DNA from: Orobanche coerulescens
Taxonomy: Eukaryota > Streptophyta > Magnoliopsida > Lamiales > Orobanchaceae
Assembly (NCBI GenBank): GCA_033398695.1
Contig: CM065809.1
Span: 170,056,501-170,120,500 of the forward strand
Reading direction: 5' to 3'
Length of the DNA: 64,000 nt
Shown piece by piece: positions 56,161 to 64,000 of this stretch (its first letter is position 1; each line of letters starts with the position of its first letter). A program made the position numbers and the translations under genes. Below the pieces are notes generated by a model, which did not search any database, was not told the origin of the DNA, and worked only from the letters and a program-made list of their open reading frames with translations.

Positions 56161-57759
56161 TTAGAAATTGCTTCTCAAGTTTTTCATTTTTTGTCGGCTT
56201 GGAAAAGGTATTGGGGGTTTGTATGGATTTGTAGATTTGTGGAGTGTTGGGATGGGGACTTCTTCTTTAGAATTTTCATTTGACTCCTTATCTTCGTCCT
56301 TGTTTCCTGCAATAATTGAAATATCATCATTAGAAGGGGAATCAATTTTATTGTTATAAATCTTACCAGTTCTCAGCGTGGTGATAGCTTTAGCTTGTTC
56401 GGGTTGACTTGGTAACCTCCCTTTCTGGTTATTTTGCAGTTGATTTGCTAGTTGCCCGACTTGAGTTTCGACTCGTTTCACTGATGCTTCCATTGCTTCA
56501 AATCTTCGATCCGAGTTTTGGATGAATGATTGAAGTGTTTCTTCTAATGAGGGTTTTCTGGGTTGATTTGAGGGCGACCCTTGGAATTGGTTTGGTCTTT
56601 GGTATGGTTGTTGCAAATTTTGATGTTGAGGAGGTGGTGGTTGTTGGTGATGATTCCCACCCTAAGAGAAATTAGGGTGATTTCGCCAACCGGGATTATA
56701 GGTTTCAGAAAAAGGGTCATTTCTGGGGCGTTGGTAAAAATTATTTAAAGCATTTACCTCTTCAGGGTTCGTCGGGGGGTTGATGTTGGGTGCATGACTA
56801 TATTCACCACTGGCGAAAAATACTTCTTGAGATGGCATGACTGTGGGTGGTTGAGAAATTCCTTGAGTTGTAAGTCGTTGGACTTGTTTGGTTAGCTCGG
56901 CAATTTGCGCAGTGAGATCGCTGGTGGAATTTACTTCATTAGCTCCGACTCTCCTGCCTCGTGCACTCTTTTCTTTGGGAGGATATAGCAAGTTTTTAAA
57001 TAAATCAAAAGCGGCTTGCGCCGTTAGTGTTCTATATCTCCCAATTTGCATTGTCAACGATAAATTGGCAATTATGAGTTAGCCCATCATAAAAAGTTTG
57101 ACTCAAGCGATGTAAAGGATAATGATGATGGGGGCATGCTAGTAAAAGAGTTTTGAAACGATCCCATGCTTCAAAAATTGTTCACCCTCCGATTGCGTAA
57201 AAGCCGCAATTTTGGTCCTTAGATCCGCCGTTTTATGATGTGGATAAAATTTAGACATGAATTTGTTGCACACATCATCCCAAGTAGCCAATGAATTTGG
57301 TGGCAACGTCATAATCCATGTTTTTGCTCGATCTTTTAAAGTGTAAGGAAAACACCTCATTTTTAATTGATCCTCGGTCAATTGTTGTAATGGAAAGGTA
57401 TTGACAACCGAGTAAAAATCACGAATAAAACTTAAAGGATCCTCGTTTGGCATCCCATAAAAAGATGGGAGTTGGTTGAAATGAATGGATTTCAATTCAT
57501 AATTTCGTGCTGTCTGGCCAAGTTGTATGCATGACGTTGTTGTACCGATCACCGGTCTAGCAAAATCTTTCAAAGTTTGTTGGTCTGCCATATGTTCTTC
57601 GTTTGACTTTTCTTCTTGATCGGAAGATTCAGTGTTTTCTTCCGTCAAAAATTCTCCTTCACTGCTAATATCTTCCAGGCTATCTCCAACTCGATAATCG
57701 GGATGAACGTTTTCTTTGTATGGTACCAAGGTTCTTGCAAGAGACATACGGCCCTGCAT
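56161..57759 (-). pseudogene. Athila gag, H2
   Basis: Starts MQGRMSLARTLVPYKENV at 57759, about 140 bp after the PBS, with an acidic N-terminus (EEKSNEEHMADQQ) and the gag core (LPSFYGMPNEDPLSFIRDF, MRCFPYTLKDRAKTW). Frameshifts near 57170, 57060 and 56640 divide it. The C-terminal part has a coiled-coil-like segment (FEAMEASVKRVETQVGQLAN). Lacks the two stops of H1. Confidence 0.85.
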
Positions 57760-57897
57760 AGACTAGAAAACAGTTCAGCGCACCTTATGTGAAAATAAAA
57801 TTAAGAACAAGATGAATAAAAGATGCAAGAAATAAAGAAAGATTAAATCACAAGATATAAATAAAAGTATACAAAAATTATATTTGGCCTAAAAAAA

Positions 57898-57915
57898 TCT
57901 CCGGCAACGGCGCCA
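57898..57915 (-). other. H2 primer-binding site (tRNA-Asp type)
   Basis: TGGCGCCGTTGCCGGAGA on the minus strand, 3 bp inside the LTR. Confidence 0.88.
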
Positions 57916-57918
57916 ATT

Positions 57919-58705
57919 TGATCGGTCAAAAACTTATCCTAAAAATAGGAGTTTTTGAGTCGCTCGCAAATATATACGAGGTAGAAGTAGTTGTGGTAAG
58001 TTCTACCAAGGTCTTTTCTCTCGAGGATTGTCCAACAGGGCTTCGTATAATATTTTGTATAGATATTGCGAGAAGTAAATACTAAAATATTCTAAAATAT
58101 ATTTTTGGGTTTTTAAATATTAACTAAATTAAAATGCACTATTTTTTAAACCAAACTATTTTTAATAAGACTATTTTATATAAGACTATTTTTATACTAC
58201 ACTATTTATATTAAGACTATTTATATTAAGACTATTTATACTAGACTATTTTTACTAGACTATTTTTAACTAGTGAAAATGAATAGAATTAAAATGAGTT
58301 GGGAATTTATAAAATCTAGGGGAATACGGGTTCATTAAATTAGGTTTTTTAATTAAGTATCGGAATTGATTTATACGGATATAAAAGAAAAAACGAATGT
58401 TTATCGAGTAATCAACTTTTCACCTCTGTACTTTCGTAATCAAAGATGTCTTAATCACTTTTGCTTTTTTAAGATGTTGATAACAAGATTAACACTTGAT
58501 AGATTGAAAAGATGTGTTTCCAATACACTTAACAATCAATCAAGGAGGTTTCACTAGTAGAAATAGGATATGATCAATCTCTATTTAAACCAATTAGTCC
58601 TTTCATTTCTCTAACTTGACTATTTTTAGGATAAACGATCGTTCATCGAGTAATCAACTTTTCACCTCATAACTTTCGTATTCAAAGGTGTCTTAACCAC
58701 TTTCG
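57919..58705 (-). repeat. H2 5' LTR, part before element F
   Basis: TGATCGGTCAAAA... aligns with 37785-38570. Interrupted by F after CACTTTCG. The remainder, including U3, lies outside the window. Confidence 0.88.
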
Positions 58706-59009
58706 TGTAATATCCGGAATTTCTACTATTGTTGTTTGATATTATTTTATCAAAGTTATATTGTACAGCGTGGAATCTGTACAGTATGGATAAAATAAAT
58801 AAAGGACTGAGATGTCAGTATCGGTATAATTGTCGTATCTGGTCGACAGTTGCATTTGAGGATATCGTGTATCAGATTATCGTACTTTCGATATAGGGTA
58901 TATCGTATAAGAATGTTATTGGATCCAGTATATGTATTCAGTATGTTTGTATGTGTTTTCGGTATGTCGAGACAAAGTACTTGATTGAAATTGGCTAAGT
59001 ATGAAATTA

Positions 59010-59549
59010 TTACATACGTTAACAAGGTGAGCTAACGTCGTAAGATTGGCACGATTACGTGCGTTAAGGCTAAGGTATTACGTGCGTAACGAGGGCATCG
59101 GACAAGACCGAGTCATGGTCGGCAGTGGGACCCGGTGTCGGCAACTTTCGGCGGAGGATGTTGACAGGTGAGTCAACGTCGTGTTACGTGCGTTATACGG
59201 GACGTGTTACGACGTAACACGACCATAATATTGTAGCAAGTCAACGTACGTATTACGTACGCAACAGAATAAGTGTTATGTACGTTACGGGGCGGCTGGC
59301 CGAGTCGTGGCCGAGAGGACCTGCAGTGGCCGAGCATGGTCGGCAGTGACTCGCAGGGGTGGCCGATCACGGTCGCGATGACTCGGCGGGCGTAAGGGGG
59401 CGATAACGTCGTAAGAGGTGTCGATTCTGGCCGTAAGTGCCGTTACGTCGTGGCATTTGCCGATTCGTCGTAAGGCTGCCGAACGAAATGGACAGAAGGT
59501 TAGGCCGCGTCCGGCTACGTACGTAAGGACCCGCCAGTTACGTACGTAA
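59010..59549 (+). promoter_or_regulatory. U3 array of TTACGTACGTAA-type palindromes, element F
   Basis: TTACGTGCGTTA, TTACGTGCGTAA, GTTACGACGTAAC, TACGTACGTAA and a perfect TTACGTACGTAA (59538-59549) over 540 bp, together with GGCCGAG/CTCGGCC-rich segments. Ends 20 bp before the TATA box. Confidence 0.75.
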
Positions 59550-59568
59550 TGTGCCGGCAGGTCTCGGC

Positions 59569-59578
59569 CTATATAAGG
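59569..59578 (+). promoter_or_regulatory. TATA box, element F
   Basis: CTATATAAGG, followed by a C/T-rich stretch. Confidence 0.7.
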
Positions 59579-61454
59579 CCTGGACCGAGTCACCCTTGTC
59601 ATTTTTCATTTTTCTTCGTTCCTCTCGCGATTTCTTCAGCAAAGTTGATGGATTTGAGTAAGAACATCATGTAGCAACATGTTTTGGAAGTTGGAATCAT
59701 GGATTAACATCATCTTCCACCCGGATCGAAGGTAAGAACACCTAAACACTTGGTTTTGGATATTTTTGGAGTTTCTTGATGTTTTGACCGATTTGATTCG
59801 TTTTAACTCAGATTATTGATGGAACCTTGTTGTATTCTTGAGATTATTCGTTGATCTTGAAGTTTTGTGGAACGGATTCGAGTGTTTCTTTGAATAATCG
59901 ATTGAATTGGACTATGCCTTCAAAGTGTTCGATGAAATGTCTCAATGAGTAGAACTTGTTAAATTCTACACGTTTTCGTATGAATGATGGTTGAAATTGA
60001 TAGTGTTGTGATTATTCTTGGTAATTATGGGAATTTTGTTAAGGGAAGATAATGAATTGATGATCAAATACCTTGATTATGTCGTTATGATTATGGAATC
60101 GTAGTAATCTCGATGTTCTTGATAGTTTGTTGTAATCCATGATGTTATGAGAAGTATATATGTTGAAGAACATGATTACATACACCTTGAATTGTGAATA
60201 AGGATTGTTTAGATGTTAGAACACATCAGATTATGCCGTTTGGGGACTTTGAATGTGATTTCGGAATAAGTTGTGGGACTCTTGGAATATGATTATCTAT
60301 AATTAATCGGATTGTCCGGATTGATGATGATAATCGGTAATTGGTTTTATTACGAATATACAAGGAGGAAACTTGTAAGTATTTAAGATTGAATGTGGAA
60401 TCGTAGTGTTGTCTTGAATTCGTGTTTGATTGGTTTGAGTTGTATTGTTTGGTTTTGTGTATGATCGAGGTATTGTTGAGCCGTTGAGTTTGATTGGTTG
60501 GCTATGTCGGTTATTGATTGTTATCGGATTGTATGTTAATCGATTATTTCAATAGGTTGAGATTATTGATCGGTGAGTATAACCGTATGTTGCGGTCATG
60601 TTCGAGTATGTTCGTGAATTGCTTCGGTCGGGGCCGAGGAGCGTAGATGAAGGCATTGTGGTAGTAGCGGCTTCATCATCATCGTATCGGTATCGAGGCA
60701 AGTTATTACTTGCTCGATTATAATATTTAATGAATGGTTTGATTTCATTTCGTTTATAATGCATATGGCGATGATTATTATTGTGAACTTTGGGTATTCG
60801 GATCGCATATCGTTCTTTCGATTCTGGGAGGTAAATCATAATGTATATGCTTTATCTCAGTTATTGGTATGTTCGAGTATCGAGGTTACATTATGGTAAA
60901 GACGAGGAGATGAGTATCTATAGTTCATTGTACGTTTGGATCGCCGAGCATTGAGGATAATCATCGGTGATGATTGGACATCGAGGTTGCTCCCGAAGGA
61001 CTCGGGGCAAGTATTCCATATTGATTATGGTTTAGTGTTATTTATTTTGGTCTCGTACATTTTCCTTCATGTTGTTGAACATGAAGTAGTCCTAGTAAAT
61101 TGTCATGTTGTCGTGCATGTTATGTTGTTCATGTTGATGAACGTGTTGATTTGCATATGTGTATGCATATTGTGTTGTTTTTGTTGTGTAAATAATCCGA
61201 TGGGATTATTGTAATATCCTGAATTTCTACTACTGTTGTTTGATATTATTTTATCCGAGTTATATTGTACAGCATGGAATCTGTACAGTAGGGATAAAAT
61301 AAATAAAGGACTGAGACATCTGTATTGGTATAATTGTCATACTTGGTTGACAATTACATTTAAGAAGTATATGTATTCAGTATGCCGTATGTTCGTATTC
61401 TGTATGTTGAGACGTTGGACGAGAAGAGTTGGAAATGGCTAAGTATCGCCTGAC

Positions 61455-61947
61455 TAGCGCGCGCTAATGGTCAAGTATAGCGCACGCTATCGTTCATGGT
61501 TAGCGCACGCTAGAGGCAGAATGTAGCGCACGCTAATGCGATCGAATCGAAGGAATCTACGTGTGGACCAGGCCACTTTCGGCGCACGTTCTGGTAAGTC
61601 AACGGATGTTGTAATGTAGTGTTAGCGCACGCTAATGCATGATGGTTAGCGCACGCTAACTGTATATTGGACAAAAAGGAATCTTATCCTAGTCATAGCT
61701 GTCGGCGTGTGGACCTGTCTTCGGGAGCATACAGACAAACGAGTCAACTATGAGTAGCGCGCGCTAAGGATGGACACTTGCGTACGCTAAATAGAGGCAT
61801 TTACGTACGCTATTGCATGGGCATTGCGTACGTAAATCATTTCATACAAGAAGACAGTTGCCTCTCGACTTCGATAGCGCACGCTAACAAAGGCGATTAG
61901 CGCCGCTAAGTGTGTAACGACGTTAATCAAGATGTTAGCGTACGTTA
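61455..61947 (+). promoter_or_regulatory. U3 palindrome array, element G
   Basis: Around a dozen TAGCGCACGCTA/TAGCGCGCGCTA units and variants, ending about 10 bp before the TATA box. Contains the ACTTTCGGCGCACGTTC anchor shared with B. Confidence 0.82.
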
Positions 61948-61956
61948 ATAATGTAC

Positions 61957-61970
61957 TGTATATATATAAG
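61957..61970 (+). promoter_or_regulatory. TATA box, element G
   Basis: TGTATATATATAAG directly after the array. Confidence 0.65.
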
Positions 61971-62644
61971 TGCGATTGGCTATTTTTCGTCATTTTCATC
62001 CATTTCTTCATGTGAGCCGATAGAGAGAGCCTTGAGAAGTATTTGAGGTCCCAAACACTGGATTAAGGTGGAGTTAATCATCCATAACAACATTTGAAGC
62101 TTGAAATCATTGGTGATTCTTGGAAATGGATTCAACCTTGGAAATCAATCTATTCTTTCAAAAAGGTAATTACTCTTCACGTTGAGATTTCGTTTTGGAT
62201 TGTATATGATGTTCTTGAGCTGATGATTATCATATAAACAAGTTGATAAGTATGACTATGAGTTGGATTACCGGATTATGATGATGTTATTGTTGATATG
62301 AAGATATTGATATGAATTGGATGGTTTCGAATGTGTTGTTTATCTTCAAAGAGATATGTTGGCTAATGTCTTCCCTCAATTCGGATCTTTGATGTTGTTG
62401 TTGTTGGTTTCTTCATATGATGGTGAACATGGCATGATTATGAGTTCTTGGTGTTTAGGTTGTTGATATTAAGGAAGATGAAATATGAATATATGACTTG
62501 AATTAAGAGTCGGATGATTACCTATATGTTAAAGGATATTGGATTTCGTTGTTTGATAGATATGAACATGGTTCAGAATCACTTAGAGTTTTGATAATCG
62601 CCATATGTTGATCGGTATCCGAAATGCATGTAACTGCACATCAT

Positions 62645-62726
62645 TAGCGCACGCTAAGCCTACTGGCTAGCGCACGCTATCGGGAACAACTTAGCGCACG
62701 CTACGGTAAGAGATTAACGTACGCTA
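62645..62726 (+). repeat. Secondary palindrome cluster, element G
   Basis: Four TAGCGCACGCTA-type units about 680 bp downstream of the TATA box, at the position equivalent to 3801-3882 in B. Confidence 0.75.
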
Positions 62727-64000
62727 AGTCAACAGGCAAGGTAATATATTCTGTTTCGGTTATGAATTCGTGATCGTTTAAGTTGGTTTGATCAGACTTG
62801 TGGTTAACTGAGATATTGTTGAGCTGTTGGGTTTGTGAATTGGTTTTAGCGGTTGTTGATTATTATCGAATTGTTGTTTAATCGATTATTGCAATAGGTC
62901 AAGTTTATTGATCGGTGTTTATAACCGTATGCTGCGGTCGTGTTCGAGGATGTTCGTGAATTGCTTTGGTCGGGACCGAGGAACTTGTAGATGACGACAA
63001 TGGATTTGGTAACGACTTCATCATCGTTGTATCGGTATCGAGGCAAGTTATTACTTGCTCAGTTTGTAATATTTAATAAATGGTTTCAGTTTCATTCGTT
63101 TATAATTCGTATAGCAATGTTTATAATCGTAATCACAGGGATTTGGGATTATAGGTTGTATTCGAGTTTTGGGAATTTAATCATAAGGTATATGATTTAC
63201 ATTTATTGTTGGTATACTTGGTATCGAAGATATGTTGTGGTAGATGAAGACGTGAATTATCTACCGTCCGTGATGTTTTGTATCGGTGAATATTCAGAAT
63301 AATGGTTGGTGATGGTTTAGATATCGAGATTGCTCTCGAAGGACTCGGAGCAAGTACTCTAATCATTTTTGTCATTTGTGTCGATCATGTCGTGATACAT
63401 TCGTGTATCGTTGTTGTCATGCATTTGTGCATTGTTGTTGTCGTACATTGTGTACTGTTGTTTTGTGCAGTTGTGCATTATTGTCATATGTCCACCATGT
63501 TTTGGTCCGACGGGATCATCATGGGAATCTATAGCTGTGTGCGCTGGATCGTTGGATTACCATATGTATTGTTGTTGTACATATGTATATTATGGGTTGC
63601 CATAAGTATACATTGTTGTTATTGTTGTGAGCATATTGACGTTGTCATATGAGTATGCATTTGTAGGTCTTGTGTTAGGACCATGTCCGTATGTTGTGTT
63701 GATCTGATCTCGGATTAGACTGACGTGATGGTAATGGTATTTCGTATCTTGAGGTATGTTCCGTATTTCCTTGGTACTTGTCTTTGATGGACAATTGATT
63801 ATCGTATTGGAATTGTCGATGTTATCCGATGGATTGAATTGGCCAGAGTTGGTATAATTTCCGTATCGCGAGTTATGATAATGTTTTGAGAACCTTGAGT
63901 ATTGTTGAGATACCGTACCGATATTTCGGTATTATTTTAATGTGTGTTAAGGATACGAATCGTGGATTCTCATAAAGTTACGACGGTAAGATTACATTGG

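Larger units (their letters stand above)
48846..57918 (-). mobile_element. Element H2 internal region: Athila-like retrotransposon
   Basis: Minus-strand gag (57759), protease, RT, RNase H, integrase (to 52495), env-like ORF and 3' module, bounded by the PBS at 57898-57915 and the purine tract at 48850-48860. It shares its 3' LTR (37785-48845) with H1 and has its own 5' LTR from 57919. It is the more open of the two copies in gag and RT. Confidence 0.88.
58706..61209 (+). repeat. Element F: LTR of B family, interrupted by G
   Basis: Begins TGTAATATCCGGAATTTCTA and follows the minus-strand sequence of the B LTR over much of its length: the GGATAAAATAAATAAAGGAC block, an ACTTTCGGCG...AGTCAACG anchor, TATA box, then R/U5. 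The U3 palindromes are TTACGTACGTAA-type instead of TAGCGTGCGCTA. It stops at 61209, where G is inserted, and probably resumes beyond the window. Whether it is a solo LTR or part of a full element cannot be seen. Confidence 0.85.
61210..64000 (+). repeat. Element G: LTR of B family, runs off the window
   Basis: Starts TGTAATATCCTGAATTTCTA within F. It is colinear with the B LTR on the minus strand; the window end corresponds to about 2375 in B, so roughly 0.5 kb of LTR remains outside. U3 palindromes are TAGCGCACGCTA/TAGCGCGCGCTA (61455-61947), TATA box at 61957-61970, secondary cluster 62645-62726. ORFs here shift frame relative to B and F and are not called. Confidence 0.85.

Noticed and set aside
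61236..63652. Several short ORFs in G
   Set aside because: They fall in LTR sequence whose B-family homologues do not keep the frames.

Overview
The window is nuclear DNA from a flowering plant, probably a eudicot, though the species cannot be named from the sequence. It is made entirely of nested LTR retrotransposons; I see no host gene, rRNA, tRNA or CRISPR array. Primer-binding sites match plant initiator tRNA-Met (TGGTATCRGAG) or tRNA-Asp (TGGCGCCGTTGYCGGGGA), most insertions have 5-bp target duplications, and the pol genes are plant Ty3/gypsy (Tekay-type chromovirus, Athila-type) and Ty1/copia.

Layout, using labels of my own. H1 and H2 are two Athila-like elements on the minus strand that share one LTR: H1 internal 30626-37784, shared LTR 37785-48845, H2 internal 48846-57918, H2 5' LTR from 57919. 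Element A (+ strand, from before base 1 to 30625) is inserted in the env-like gene of H1. Inside A lie element B (1845-11311, minus strand, 3.5-kb LTRs, non-coding) in its 5' LTR and element C (13529-26837, minus-strand copia) in its internal region. C in turn carries D (17811-22777, minus strand, Athila-lineage, non-autonomous, one unknown ORF). Element E (38774-47806, minus-strand Tekay chromovirus with chromodomain) sits in the shared H LTR. F (58706 on, + strand) sits in the H2 5' LTR, and G (61210 to beyond the window) sits in F. F and G are LTRs of the B family.

How the parts relate. E is the only chromovirus here with gag-pol. A has E-like LTR ends and downstream LTR half but no gag-pol, so it may have depended on an E-type element; B, F and G are a related long-LTR family. 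D shares its PBS type, a post-pol hairpin and a 3' module with H, so H-type enzymes may have mobilised it.

The most notable signals are: (1) in the H elements, a TATA box under a U3-like CACGGCG cluster, an ATG-free leader and a consensus intron whose removal creates the start codon of the env-like ORF, which looks like a self-contained second transcription unit; (2) arrays of 12-bp CpG-rich palindromes just upstream of the TATA box in six LTR types of this window, where related LTRs keep the position but differ in the palindrome sequence; (3) small hairpin modules shared between otherwise different elements; (4) differences between duplicate copies that concentrate at CAG/CTG sites, which look partly like base-calling or assembly artefacts and mean that many frameshifts should not be trusted.
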